From: Leifsonia shinshuensis
GTDB taxonomy: Bacteria > Actinomycetota > Actinomycetes > Actinomycetales > Microbacteriaceae
Assembly (NCBI RefSeq): GCF_013410375.1
Contig: NZ_JACCFL010000001.1
Span: 1,674,001 to 1,738,000 of the forward strand
Direction of reading: 5' to 3'
Length of the DNA stretch: 64,000 nucleotides
The notes below the pieces were generated by a model that saw nothing but the letters and a program-made list of their open reading frames with translations, searched no databases and had not been told where the DNA came from. The position numbers and the translations under genes were made by a program. This document shows, piece after piece, positions 53,425 through 62,346 of the stretch (the stretch's first letter is position 1; every line of letters starts with the position of its first letter).

Positions 53425-54719
53425 GCTGCCGCCTCCTTCACCGCTGCGCTGAGCGCCTGATCCAGATCGTAGATGATGTCGTCGACGTCTTCGATGCCGA
53501 CGCTGATGCGCACGACGCCGGGGAGCACGCCGGCGTCGAGGAGCTGCTGCTCCGTGAGCTGGGCGTGGGTGGTGGAGGCCGGGTGGATGACGAGTGTCTT
53601 CGCGTCGCCGATGTTCGCCAGGTGGCTGGCGAGGTTGAGCGACTCGATCAGGCGCTGGCCCACCTCGCGTCCGCCCTTGACCACGAACGAGAAGACGCTG
53701 CCCGGGCCCTTCGGGAGGTACTTCTGCGCCCGGTCGTGGTGCGGGTGCTCGGGCAGCCCGGCCCAGAAGACCTTCTCGATCCGCGGGTCCTCGTCCAGCC
53801 ACTCGGCGACGGCGCGGGCATTGTCGACGTGGGCCTGGATGCGGTACGGCAGCGTCTCGACGCCCTGCGCCAGCAGGAACGCCGAGTGCGGGGCCAGCGA
53901 CGGTCCGATGTCCCGGAGCTGCTCCGCGCGGAGGCGGGTGAGGAAGGCGTACTCGCCGAAGTTTCCCGACCACTGCAGGCCGCCGTACGACGGGACGGGC
54001 TGGCCGAACAGGGGGAACTTCTCGCTGTGCCAGTCGAAGCGTCCGCTCTCCACCACGACACCGCCCAGGGTGGTGCCGTGGCCGCCGAGGAACTTGGTGG
54101 CCGAGTGGACGACGATGTCGGCGCCCCACTCGATCGGGCGGTTCAGGTAGGGGGTGGCGATCGTCGAGTCGATGATGAGCGGGATGCCGGCGGCGTGCGC
54201 GACCTCGGCCAGTCCCTCGATGTCGGCGATCTCGCCGGACGGGTTGGCGATGGTCTCCGCGAATAGGAGCTTGGTGCGGTCGGTGATCGCCGCCGCGTAG
54301 TCCGCCGGGTCCGCGCTCTGCACGAACGTGGTGTCCACGCCGAACCGGCGCAGGGTCACGTCGAGCTGCGTGATCGAACCGCCGTAGAGGTTGGCCGACG
54401 CGACGATGTGGTCGCCCGCTCCGGCCAGGGAGGCGAAGGTGATGTACTGCGCGCTCAGTCCGCTCGCCGTCGCAACGGCGCCGAGGCCGCCCTCCAGGCT
54501 CGCGATGCGCTCCTCGAACGAGGCGACGGTCGGGTTGGCGAGCCGCGAGTAGATGTTGCCGTACTTCTGCAGTGCGAACCGCGCGGCCGCGTCCGCGGTG
54601 TCGTCGAACACGAACGCGGTGGTCTGGTAGATCGGCAGTGCGCGCGCACCGGTCACGGGGTCGGGGATGTTGCCCGCGTGGATCGCACGCGTGCGGAAAC
54701 CGTATTCGCGATCAGCCAT
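53421..54719 (-). CDS. metY: O-acetylhomoserine sulfhydrylase / aminocarboxypropyltransferase
   Basis: This 432-residue Cys/Met-metabolism PLP enzyme has the Schiff-base Lys in HSATKFLGGHGT, with YSRLANPTVASFEERIASLEGG and the C-terminal HPASTTHAQL typical of MetY. It forms homocysteine from O-acetylhomoserine and sulfide. The ATG at 54719 follows a minus-strand TAGCGT by 6 nt. It is coupled to the CoA-binding protein. Confidence 0.93.
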   Translation of the reverse strand: MADREYGFRTRAIHAGNIPDPVTGARALPIYQTTAFVFDDTADAAARFALQKYGNIYSRLANPTVASFEERIASLEGGLGAVATASGLSAQYITFASLAGAGDHIVASANLYGGSITQLDVTLRRFGVDTTFVQSADPADYAAAITDRTKLLFAETIANPSGEIADIEGLAEVAHAAGIPLIIDSTIATPYLNRPIEWGADIVVHSATKFLGGHGTTLGGVVVESGRFDWHSEKFPLFGQPVPSYGGLQWSGNFGEYAFLTRLRAEQLRDIGPSLAPHSAFLLAQGVETLPYRIQAHVDNARAVAEWLDEDPRIEKVFWAGLPEHPHHDRAQKYLPKGPGSVFSFVVKGGREVGQRLIESLNLASHLANIGDAKTLVIHPASTTHAQLTEQQLLDAGVLPGVVRISVGIEDVDDIIYDLDQALSAAVKEAAA

Positions 54720-54725
54720 GCGGCC

Positions 54726-54731
54726 ACGCTA
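54726..54731 (-). promoter_or_regulatory. -10 element, probable leaderless promoter of metY
   Basis: TAGCGT on the minus strand ends 6 nt before the ATG at 54719. Confidence 0.5.
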
Positions 54732-54942
54732 CCCGAGGCCGCCGGAGCCCCCGGGGCGGCCGTAACACGCGGTCATGCGTCCGCGGCGTCCGGAGGCCGG
54801 CCCTGAACTCGGCGACCGCCGGCGCGCGTCGGCCGCCCCGTGGCGCCCTCCCGCACGCTCCCCGACGAGGCCGCCACCCGCTCTGCACGGCCCCTGCCCA
54901 GCCGGCGCGGCTAGGCTGGTGGGCGGTCGCCCGACAGCGATC

Positions 54943-54983
54943 CCGGACGACGGTTCAGTACCCGGCACGCGACAAGACTGGCC
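54943..54983 (+). promoter_or_regulatory. guanidine-III riboswitch
   Basis: CCGGACGA (54943-54950), GTACCCGG (54958-54965) and GACAAGAC (54971-54978) occur in the order and spacing of the guanidine-III (mini pseudoknot) class. CCGG pairs with CCGG of GTACCCGG, and CAGT (54955-54958) can pair with ACTG (54977-54980) as the pseudoknot. The Shine-Dalgarno AAGGAG begins at 54984, directly after the aptamer, so ligand folding probably controls ribosome access. The downstream gene is a Gdx-type exporter, the expected partner. Confidence 0.85.
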
Positions 54984-54997
54984 AAGGAGTCGTCATC

Positions 54998-55312
54998 GTG
55001 TCGTGGATCGTCCTCATCCTGTCCGGCGTGCTCGAAGCCGTCTGGGCGACGGCCCTCGGGAAGTCCGCCGGGTTCACCAAGCTGTGGCCGAGCGTCGTGT
55101 TCGTCGTCGCCGTCCTCGCCTCCATGGCCGGCCTCGCCTACGCGATGCGCGAGATCTCCACCGGGACCGCCTACGCCGTCTGGGTGGGCATCGGGGCCGC
55201 GCTCACCGTCCTCTACGCGATGGTGTTCGGCGGCGACGGCTTCTCGATCGTCAAGCTGCTGCTGATCCTCGGCCTGGTCGGCTGCGTGATCGGGCTCAAG
55301 CTGGTGCACTGA
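54998..55312 (+). CDS. Gdx/SugE-type SMR guanidinium exporter
   Basis: This 104-residue small multidrug resistance protein has four helices and the essential Glu13 (SGVLEAVWATALGKSAGFTK). The W-x-x-A-L-x-KS-x-GFT segment follows SugE/Gdx more than EmrE. It exchanges guanidinium for protons as a dual-topology dimer. The GTG at 54998 lies 8 nt after AAGGAG, and the preceding guanidine-III riboswitch supports guanidinium as substrate. Confidence 0.92.
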   Translation: MSWIVLILSGVLEAVWATALGKSAGFTKLWPSVVFVVAVLASMAGLAYAMREISTGTAYAVWVGIGAALTVLYAMVFGGDGFSIVKLLLILGLVGCVIGLKLVH

Positions 55313-55327
55313 CGCGCGGCCGCCGGC

Positions 55328-56362
55328 TCAGGCCGACAGCCACACCGCACCGAGGGCGAGCCCGGCGATCAGCGCCCAGGACAGCAGCCCGGTCGCGAGC
55401 GCGCGCCACCCCGTCCCGAGGAGGGTGCGCAGCCGCACCGCGGTCCCGAGCCCGAACAGCGCCATCGCGAGCAGGATCGTCTGCAGCGTGTCCGCGCCGT
55501 CGGTGAAGGCGGCCGGCAGCGGCACGAACGAGCGCACGAGCACTGCCGCGATGAACCCGGCGACGAACAGCGGGACGATCGGCGGCCGCTTGACGCTCGG
55601 GTCGCCCTCCACCTGCCGGCGGCGCTCGACGATCGCGGCGATCGCCACGGTCGGCGCGAGCATCAGCACGCGGGTGAGCTTGACGACGATCGCCACGGCG
55701 AGCGCTGCGGGCCCGGCGATCTGCGCGGTCGCGACCACCTGTCCGACGTCGTGGACGCCGCCGCCGACCCAGTGGCCGAACTGAACGGCCGTCAGGCCCA
55801 GCGGGTGCCAGAAGACCGGCAGCACGAAGATCGCGAGCGTCCCGCACAGCGTGACCAGCGCCACCGGGGTGGCGGCCTCCTCGTCCTTCGGCTTGACGAC
55901 GCCGCTCATCGCGCCGATCGCGGACGCGCCGCAGATCGAGAAGCCGGTCGCGATGAGGAGCGGCTGGTGGCCGGGCAGCCGGAACAGCCGGCCGATCAGG
56001 AAGGTCCCCGCGAAGCTGAACACCACGATCCCGACGGTGGTGAGGATGGCGACCCAGCCGAGCCCGGCGATGTCGCCCAGGCTGAGCTTGAGCCCGAGCA
56101 GCACGACGCCGATCCGCATCAGCCGCTTCGCGCTCACGGCGAGGCCCGGAGCGAGCACGCCGGCGAGCGCGCCGCGCGCGGCCGGGAGCTGCCCGACGAC
56201 GATCCCGAGCACGACCGCCGCCGTGAGCAGCGGGACCGCCGGCGCCAGCCAGTGGATGCCCCAGGCCGCGGCCGCGGCGAGGGCCGCGGCGGCGACGCCG
56301 GGCAGCCAGGCGAGCGCGGAGCGGGCGGGCGAAGGGGTGGGCTCAGTGGCGGGCGAGGTCAC
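55328..56362 (-). CDS. YeiH/UPF0324-family membrane transporter
   Basis: The protein has about 344 residues and ten or so helices, with family segments RIGVVLLGLKLSLGDI, FSICGASAIGAMSGVV and GGGVHDVGQVVATA. It is the YeiH (PSE) family, annotated as putative sulfate exporters; the role is not settled. The GTG at 56362 (VTSPATE) is preferred over a GTG at 56401. It converges on the Gdx gene across 15 bp. Confidence 0.87.
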   Translation of the reverse strand: MTSPATEPTPSPARSALAWLPGVAAAALAAAAAWGIHWLAPAVPLLTAAVVLGIVVGQLPAARGALAGVLAPGLAVSAKRLMRIGVVLLGLKLSLGDIAGLGWVAILTTVGIVVFSFAGTFLIGRLFRLPGHQPLLIATGFSICGASAIGAMSGVVKPKDEEAATPVALVTLCGTLAIFVLPVFWHPLGLTAVQFGHWVGGGVHDVGQVVATAQIAGPAALAVAIVVKLTRVLMLAPTVAIAAIVERRRQVEGDPSVKRPPIVPLFVAGFIAAVLVRSFVPLPAAFTDGADTLQTILLAMALFGLGTAVRLRTLLGTGWRALATGLLSWALIAGLALGAVWLSA

Positions 56363-56453
56363 CGTCCCATTCTCGCGGCACCGCGCACCCGCTCCGGACA
56401 CGGGCCGGCCCGCGCCGTCGCCCGTGGCCGCCCGGGCCCGCCCGGCGGGCCGG

Positions 56454-56510
56454 AGAGGGGTCGCGACACGCCGCTATCGCGGACCCATAGCGGCGTGTTG
56501 CGACCCCTCT
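56454..56510. repeat. 24-bp inverted repeat between two minus-strand genes
   Basis: Arms 56454-56477 and 56487-56510 (AGAGGGGTCGC...GCCGCTAT) pair with one mismatch around a 9-nt loop. It lies 35 bp past the S53 peptidase stop and upstream of the YeiH gene, so it probably terminates peptidase transcription. CGCGACACGCCG in the arm also occurs at 40880-40891. Confidence 0.85.
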
Positions 56511-56544
56511 GCGCGGCGAGCGGGTGGGAGCGCGACCGCCGCGG

Positions 56545-58134
56545 TCAGAGGACCGACTGCAGCTTCGTCCCGTCCGGCACTCCGAGTCCCGTGCAGGCGT
56601 CCCACCCGGCGCCCGCCGCGTACACCCCGTTGTTGCCCGAGGTGATGTCGCGGAAGCCGGCGGCGACCTGGCCGGCGCGGATGGAGTCGTAGAGTTTCGG
56701 CTGCACCAGGCCGAAGCGGGACCCGGCCGACTGGGCCAGCCGCGCGATCAACGCGGCCCACAACGGTGCGACCGCGCTGGTGCCGCCGATCACCAGGTCC
56801 TTGCCGTCGACGCGCACCTGGTAGCCGGTCTGCGGGTCGGCGACGGCCGACACGTCGGGGACGCCGCGGCCGCCGGGGCCGTTGGCGGCGCCTCCCGCGT
56901 CGGTGCCGCCCGGGCCGGAGGGCACTCCGACGTTCTGCTGCCAGGTCGGCAGCGCGAAGACATCGCTGACGCCGCCGCCGGTCGCGCCGTTGCCTGCGCC
57001 GTTGTTCCAGACGGTCTCCGACTGCACCACGCCGGTCGACGTGTTCGCCTCCAGACGGGTGCCGCCGCAGGCGAGCGCGTGCGGGGAGGAGGCCGGGAAG
57101 TCGACGTGCGCCTTGCCGTCGCTCGCGCGGTCGGTGCTGCCGTCGTCGCCGGCCGCCACGGTCGTCGTGACACCGAGGGCGGCCGCGTCCTGCAGGGCCT
57201 GGTCGAAGGCGTTGCGCGCCTGCGCGGTCCACTGGTCCTCCGACTGGCCCCAGCTGATGCTGATCGCCGCCGGGGTGGGCGTCGCGTGCGCGGCGGTGCT
57301 GACCGCGTCGAGGAAGCCGGCGTCGGTGTTGGGGGCGAAGTAGACGAGCAAGGAGGCGCCGGGCGCCAGGGCTCCGGCGACCTCGATGTCGAGCATGACC
57401 TCGCCGTCGGCGCCGTTCGGGTCCTGGCCGGGGACGTTCGCCGCGCCGTCCACACCGACCGCGGTGACCGACGGGGTCGGGATGCCCAGGCCGGCGAAGT
57501 AGGTGTCGAGATCGGCCTGCACGTAGCCGCCGCCCAGCTCGATGATGGCGATGGTCTGGCCGCTGCCGTCCGTGCCCGCGGGGAAGTCGTAGACCTTCCC
57601 GAGCTGGGGCGGGGTGTAGCTGGTGGCCGCAGCGGCGGCCGGCGTCAGCCGGAAGTGGGCGCGCGCTTGCGGGCGGTCGTCGAGGCCGAGCACCGCGGTC
57701 ACGACGCCGTCGAGCTCCGCCGGGATGCTCAGTCCGCCGGTGCGCTGCCGGAAGCTCGGGGCGTCCGCCCCGGCGTCGGCCGGCCGGGCCTCGGCGAGGT
57801 CGGTGCCGAAGACGCGGGCCAGGACCGACACCGGTCCGGACACCCGCACGCGGCGCTCGGCCGCGTTCTCCTCGTCGATGGTCACGCCGAGGCTCTTGAG
57901 GGTGGAGGTCACCAGCTGGACGTCCTCCGGCGACGCGCCGTACCGCTCGCCCAGCTCCTGCGGGGTCAGCTGCCCGGTCAGGGCGTCGTCGGGGAGCGGC
58001 GCCCTGCGGCGCAGGATCAGCGTCGCCTGGACGGGCGTGTCCGGAGGGAGGGCTCCGTGCGCCTGGAAACCGGCGCGTTCGGGACGGTCGCTTCCGGGAA
58101 GGGGGACGAGGTTCAGCGGCTCTTCGGCATCCAT
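56545..58134 (-). CDS. S53-family (sedolisin/kumamolisin-like) serine peptidase
   Basis: The protein has about 529 residues: an N-terminal pro-domain (about 1-165, with LTGQLTPQELGERYGASPED), then the catalytic domain with Glu245 and Asp249 (GEVMLDIEVAG), oxyanion Asp330 (VAAGD) and Ser453 (GGTSAVAPLW). The Ca2+ site is in FRDITSGNNG...GWDACTGLG. Kumamolisins are acid-active and made as self-processing precursors. No signal peptide is visible, as for several bacterial kumamolisins. The ATG at 58134 is chosen over a TTG two codons upstream. Confidence 0.92.
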   Translation of the reverse strand: MDAEEPLNLVPLPGSDRPERAGFQAHGALPPDTPVQATLILRRRAPLPDDALTGQLTPQELGERYGASPEDVQLVTSTLKSLGVTIDEENAAERRVRVSGPVSVLARVFGTDLAEARPADAGADAPSFRQRTGGLSIPAELDGVVTAVLGLDDRPQARAHFRLTPAAAAATSYTPPQLGKVYDFPAGTDGSGQTIAIIELGGGYVQADLDTYFAGLGIPTPSVTAVGVDGAANVPGQDPNGADGEVMLDIEVAGALAPGASLLVYFAPNTDAGFLDAVSTAAHATPTPAAISISWGQSEDQWTAQARNAFDQALQDAAALGVTTTVAAGDDGSTDRASDGKAHVDFPASSPHALACGGTRLEANTSTGVVQSETVWNNGAGNGATGGGVSDVFALPTWQQNVGVPSGPGGTDAGGAANGPGGRGVPDVSAVADPQTGYQVRVDGKDLVIGGTSAVAPLWAALIARLAQSAGSRFGLVQPKLYDSIRAGQVAAGFRDITSGNNGVYAAGAGWDACTGLGVPDGTKLQSVL

Positions 58135-58201
58135 ACCCAACGGTCTACCACCCGGGGCCGACAGCGGAAGGCCCGAGATCGCCGGAGGTGAACGGCCGGT
58201 G

Positions 58202-59848
58202 TCAGACCCAGCTCGGCAGCCACATGTGGATCTGCCAGAACCAGAACGGCACCTGCTGCGCCGTCCAGATCGGCCAGAAGAACGCGCTGACCACGGTCGC
58301 GAGCGCGAGGAACACGGTGGTCCACGCGATGCCGCGTCTGCGCCGTGGCTCGGGGTCCGTCCGCTTGCCGAGCACGAGCGCGACGACGGCCGCGAGGGCG
58401 AGGATCAGGTACGGCTCGAAGGCGATCGCGTAGAACTCGAAGATCGTCCGGTTGATGTAGAGCAGCCAGGGCAGGTACCCCGCGGCCAGCCCGGTCAGGA
58501 TCAGGCCGACCTGCCACTCCCGGTAGCGCGCCACCCGGTAGATCAGGTAGAACACCGCGGCAGCGGCGGCCCACCAGATGATCGGGTTGCCGAGCGACGT
58601 GATCGCCGCGGAGCAGCCGCCCGGCGACGTGCAGCCGCCCTGGCCGTCCGTGGTGCCGGTGTAGTACATGCTCGTCGGCCGGATCATGAACAGCCAGGTC
58701 AGCGGGTTGGCCTGGTACGGGTGCGGCACGTGCAAGTTGATGCTGTAGTTGTACATCTCCGTCTGGTAGTGCCAGAGGTTCTGGAACCAGAGTGGCACCC
58801 AGGACAGCCCGCCCGTCCACTGCGCGTGCACCGACTGCGCCCAGTTGCGGTAGTAGCCGCCGCTGGTCACCAGCCACCCGGTCCACGTTGCGATGTAGGA
58901 GACCAGCGCGATCGGCACCATGAGCAGGAAGGTCGCGGGCGCCTGCTTGAGCACCGCGCCGCTGACGTAGAAGGCGACACCCTCGCGGCGCCGGGCGACG
59001 AGGTCCACCAGCACCGTGTAGACGGCGAAGAACGCGAGGAAGTAGAACCCGCTCCACTTCACCCCGGCGCAGAGCCCGGTGAGGATCCCGGCGGAGATCA
59101 GCCACGGCCGCCACCAGAGCACCGGGCCCCAGGAGGGGTCCCGCCCGGCCGAACGCGCGGCGAGGAGCTTCGCCGCCAGCCGCCTCGCGTGCCAGCGCCG
59201 GTCGAGCAGGACGCAGCCGAACGCGAGCAGCGCGAAGAACATCACGATGTTGTCCAGGAGCGCCACCCGGCTCATCACGATCGCGTGCCCGTCGATGGCG
59301 AACAGGAACCCGGCGATCGTCGCGACGATGGTCGAGGAGAACAGCGCGCGGGCGATCAGGAAGACGACCAGCACGGCGAGGATGCCGACGATGGCGGTCG
59401 ACAGCCGCCAGCCGAACGAGTTGCCTGCGCCGGTCGCCGCCATCCCGAGGGCGATGATCCACTTGCCGAGCGGAGGGTGCGCGACGAAGGACGGCGAGGA
59501 CTCGAAGATGTCGGTGTGGCCCGCGTTGAACGACTGGTCGGCCTTGTCGGGCCAGCTGCCCTCGTAGCCGAGGTGGAACAGGCTCCACGCGTCCTTCACG
59601 TAGAAGGTCTCGTCGAACACGAGCACGTGCGGGGAGCCGAGGTCCCACAGCCGCAGGACGGCGGCGAGCAGCGTGACCCCGATCGGCGCCCCCCAGTACC
59701 AGAGCTTCAGCCGCAGCGGGGTGCGCAGCACGCGCGCCCACCAGTCGTCGAGGCGGCTGCCGGTCCGCGCCGGAGCGACGTGCGCCGCCGGGTGCGGGCC
59801 CGCGGGGGCCGCGGCGGTGTCGCCCGCGAGGGGTGAGGGTGAGGTCAC
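58202..59848 (-). CDS. protein O-mannosyltransferase (PMT)
   Basis: The protein has about 548 residues and is strongly membrane-embedded. The catalytic acidic pair DE occurs in the first outside loop (VLVFDETFYVKDAWS), and HPPLGKW follows, as in GT39 enzymes. It transfers mannose from polyprenyl phosphate to secreted proteins, as in other actinobacteria. The GTG at 59848 (VTSPSPLAG) is preferred; an ATG at 59875 would overlap the rsmI start itself. It is divergent from rsmI, a conserved actinobacterial arrangement. Confidence 0.92.
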   Translation of the reverse strand: MTSPSPLAGDTAAAPAGPHPAAHVAPARTGSRLDDWWARVLRTPLRLKLWYWGAPIGVTLLAAVLRLWDLGSPHVLVFDETFYVKDAWSLFHLGYEGSWPDKADQSFNAGHTDIFESSPSFVAHPPLGKWIIALGMAATGAGNSFGWRLSTAIVGILAVLVVFLIARALFSSTIVATIAGFLFAIDGHAIVMSRVALLDNIVMFFALLAFGCVLLDRRWHARRLAAKLLAARSAGRDPSWGPVLWWRPWLISAGILTGLCAGVKWSGFYFLAFFAVYTVLVDLVARRREGVAFYVSGAVLKQAPATFLLMVPIALVSYIATWTGWLVTSGGYYRNWAQSVHAQWTGGLSWVPLWFQNLWHYQTEMYNYSINLHVPHPYQANPLTWLFMIRPTSMYYTGTTDGQGGCTSPGGCSAAITSLGNPIIWWAAAAAVFYLIYRVARYREWQVGLILTGLAAGYLPWLLYINRTIFEFYAIAFEPYLILALAAVVALVLGKRTDPEPRRRRGIAWTTVFLALATVVSAFFWPIWTAQQVPFWFWQIHMWLPSWV

Positions 59849-59861
59849 CAGGACATCCTGA

Positions 59862-59867
59862 CAGACT
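59862..59867 (+). promoter_or_regulatory. -10 element, probable leaderless promoter of rsmI
   Basis: CAGACT ends 6 nt before the ATG at 59874. Confidence 0.4.
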
Positions 59868-59873
59868 GGACCC

Positions 59874-60695
59874 ATGATCATCCTCGCCGCGACGCCGATC
59901 GGCAATCTGGGCGACGCGTCCGCCCGTCTGGTCGAGCTCCTGGGCTCGGCGACCGTGGTCGCCGCCGAGGACACCCGCGTCACGCAGCGGCTCCTCGCGG
60001 GCCTCGGTGTCGAGAACCGGCCCCGGCTGATCGCCCTGCACGAGCACAACGAGCGCGACCGCGCGAGCGAGCTGGTCGAGCTCGCCCGCGACCAGGACGT
60101 CGTGGTGCTGTCCGACGCGGGGATGCCGACGGTCTCCGACCCGGGCTTCCCGCTGGTGGAGGCCGCCGCGGCCGCGGGTGTCGGAGTCACGGTGGTGCCC
60201 GGCCCGAGCGCTGTGCTGTCGGCGCTCGCCGTGTCGGGCCTGCCGACCGACCGGTTCACGTTCGAGGGCTTCCTGCCGCGCAAGCACGGCGAGCGCACCT
60301 CGGCACTGCGCGCGCTCGCGGCCGAGCAGCGCACGATGGTGTTCTTCGAGTCGCCCAACCGCCTCGCCGCCTCGCTCGCCGACCTGGCGTCGGTGTTCGG
60401 CGCCGACCGCCGCGCGGTGGTCTGCCGCGAGCTCACGAAGCTGCACGAGGAGACCCGCCGCGGAACGCTGCGGGAGCTGGCCGAGTGGGCGGCGGACGGC
60501 GTGCGCGGCGAGATCGTGGTGGTGGTCGCCGGGGCGCCGGCGCGGGAGGCCGACCCGGCCACGGCGCTCGAGCAGGTCCTCGCGCTCGTCGCCGACGGGA
60601 CCCGGCTGAAGGACGCCGCAGCCGAGGTCGCGGAGGCGACCGGGCTGTCGCGGCGGGAGCTGTACCAGGCGGCGCTGGACGCGCGGCGGGGTTAG
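59874..60695 (+). CDS. rsmI: 16S rRNA (cytidine-1402 2'-O) methyltransferase
   Basis: This 273-residue SAM methyltransferase of the tetrapyrrole-methylase fold has N-terminal LAATPIGNLGDAS, AAEDTR, LSDAGMPTVSDPG and FEGFLPRK blocks, all RsmI hallmarks. It modifies C1402 of 16S rRNA. The ATG at 59874 shares the CATG tetranucleotide with a possible minus-strand ATG of the mannosyltransferase gene. It is followed by metG across 61 bp. Confidence 0.95.
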   Translation: MIILAATPIGNLGDASARLVELLGSATVVAAEDTRVTQRLLAGLGVENRPRLIALHEHNERDRASELVELARDQDVVVLSDAGMPTVSDPGFPLVEAAAAAGVGVTVVPGPSAVLSALAVSGLPTDRFTFEGFLPRKHGERTSALRALAAEQRTMVFFESPNRLAASLADLASVFGADRRAVVCRELTKLHEETRRGTLRELAEWAADGVRGEIVVVVAGAPAREADPATALEQVLALVADGTRLKDAAAEVAEATGLSRRELYQAALDARRG

Positions 60696-60743
60696 CTCCC
60701 GTCGCACCCCGGTAACATCGCCGTCCACCCCCTCCCGCGCCCG

Positions 60744-60749
60744 TAGGAT
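60744..60749 (+). promoter_or_regulatory. -10 element, probable leaderless promoter of metG
   Basis: TAGGAT ends 7 nt before the ATG at 60757. Confidence 0.55.
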
Positions 60750-60756
60750 AGTCACC

Positions 60757-62346
60757 ATGTCCGACGGCTCCGCGTTCTACATCACCACGCCGATCTTCTA
60801 CGTCAACGACGTCCCGCACATCGGGCACGCCTACACGGAGGTCGCCGCGGACGTGCTCGCGCGCTGGCACCGTCAGGCCGGGGACGACACCTGGCTGCTC
60901 ACCGGCACCGACGAGCACGGCCAGAAGATCCTGCGCACCGCGACCGCCAACGGCACCACCCCGAAGGAGTGGGCCGACCGGCTGGTGACGAACGAGTGGC
61001 TGCCGCTGCTGAAGACCATCGACATCGCCAACGACGACTTCATCCGCACCACCGACGAGCGGCACGAGACGAACGTCCAGAAGTTCCTGCAGAAGCTCTA
61101 CGACGACGGCTTCATCTACGCAGGCGAGTACGAGGCGCTGTACTGCGTCGGCTGCGAGGAGTTCAAGCCGCAGAGCGAGATCGTCGACGGCACGGGGGAG
61201 TACGAGGGGCAGAAGGTCTGCGCCATCCACTCCAAGCCGCTGGAGCTGCTGCAGGAGAAGAACTACTTCTTCCGGATGAGCGACTTCGCCGACCGGCTGC
61301 TCGCGCTCTACGAGGAGCGGCCGGAGTTCGTGCAGCCGGAGTCGGCCCGCAACGAGGTCGTCTCCTTCGTGCGGCAGGGGCTCAGCGACCTGTCCATCTC
61401 CCGGTCCAGCTTCGACTGGGGCATCAAGGTGCCGTGGGACGAGTCGCACGTCGTCTACGTGTGGTTCGACGCGCTGCTCAACTACGTGACCGCGGTCGGC
61501 TACGGCCAGGACGAGGAGACCTTCGAGCGGCGCTGGCCGGCGACGCACCTGGTCGGCAAGGACATCCTGCGCTTCCACGCCGTCATCTGGCCCGCCATGC
61601 TGATGGCCGCCGGCCTCGAGGTGCCGCACCGCGTGTTCGGCCACGGCTGGCTGCTGGTCGGCGGTGAGAAGATGTCCAAGTCCAAGCTGACCGGCATCGC
61701 GCCGACGCAGATCACCGACACCTTCGGCTCCGACGCGTTCCGCTACTACTTCCTGCGCGCGATCAACTTCGGCCAGGACGGCTCGTTCAGCTGGGAGGAC
61801 CTGGCCGCCCGCTACCAGGCGGAGCTGGCGAACGGCTTCGGCAACCTGGCGTCGCGCGTGATCGCGATGGTCACCCGCTACTTCCAGGGCGTCGTGCCGC
61901 CGGCCGCCGCGTACGAGGAGGCCGACCTCCATGTCCAGCAGGTCGTCGCGAAGGCCGCAGCGGACGCGGACGCCGCGATGAGCACGCTCGCCATCCACGA
62001 CGCGCTCGCCGCGGTGTGGACGATCGTGGACGAGCTCAACGGCTACATCACGATCCAGGAGCCGTGGACGCTCGCGAAGGACGACGCCAAGCGCGAGCGC
62101 CTGCAGACCGTGCTCTACACGGCGGCGGACGGCCTGCGCGCCCTCGCGGTGCTGCTCTCGCCGGTCATCCCGAAGGCGACGGCGAAGCTGTGGACGGCCC
62201 TCGGCGCGACCGCAGAGCTCGGGCCGCTCGACGCGCAGCCGCTGCGGCAGGCCGGCGACTGGGGGCGGCTGCCCGCCGGCACCGAGGTGAACGGGCTCGA
62301 GGCGCTCTTCCCGCGCATCGAGGCGGACGTGGTGCAGGGGGCATGA
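60757..62346 (+). CDS. metG: methionyl-tRNA synthetase
   Basis: This 529-residue class I synthetase has HIGHAY near the N-terminus, a CVGC zinc-knuckle (YCVGCEEF ... VCAIH) and KMSKSKL. It charges tRNA-Met. It lacks the C-terminal tRNA-binding dimerisation domain, as is normal for many actinobacterial MetG. It overlaps tatD by 4 nt at its end. Confidence 0.97.
   Translation: MSDGSAFYITTPIFYVNDVPHIGHAYTEVAADVLARWHRQAGDDTWLLTGTDEHGQKILRTATANGTTPKEWADRLVTNEWLPLLKTIDIANDDFIRTTDERHETNVQKFLQKLYDDGFIYAGEYEALYCVGCEEFKPQSEIVDGTGEYEGQKVCAIHSKPLELLQEKNYFFRMSDFADRLLALYEERPEFVQPESARNEVVSFVRQGLSDLSISRSSFDWGIKVPWDESHVVYVWFDALLNYVTAVGYGQDEETFERRWPATHLVGKDILRFHAVIWPAMLMAAGLEVPHRVFGHGWLLVGGEKMSKSKLTGIAPTQITDTFGSDAFRYYFLRAINFGQDGSFSWEDLAARYQAELANGFGNLASRVIAMVTRYFQGVVPPAAAYEEADLHVQQVVAKAAADADAAMSTLAIHDALAAVWTIVDELNGYITIQEPWTLAKDDAKRERLQTVLYTAADGLRALAVLLSPVIPKATAKLWTALGATAELGPLDAQPLRQAGDWGRLPAGTEVNGLEALFPRIEADVVQGA

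Noticed and set aside
54720..54942. Guanidine-I (ykkC) riboswitch
   Set aside because: The ykkC conserved blocks are missing; the downstream 41 nt match guanidine-III instead.
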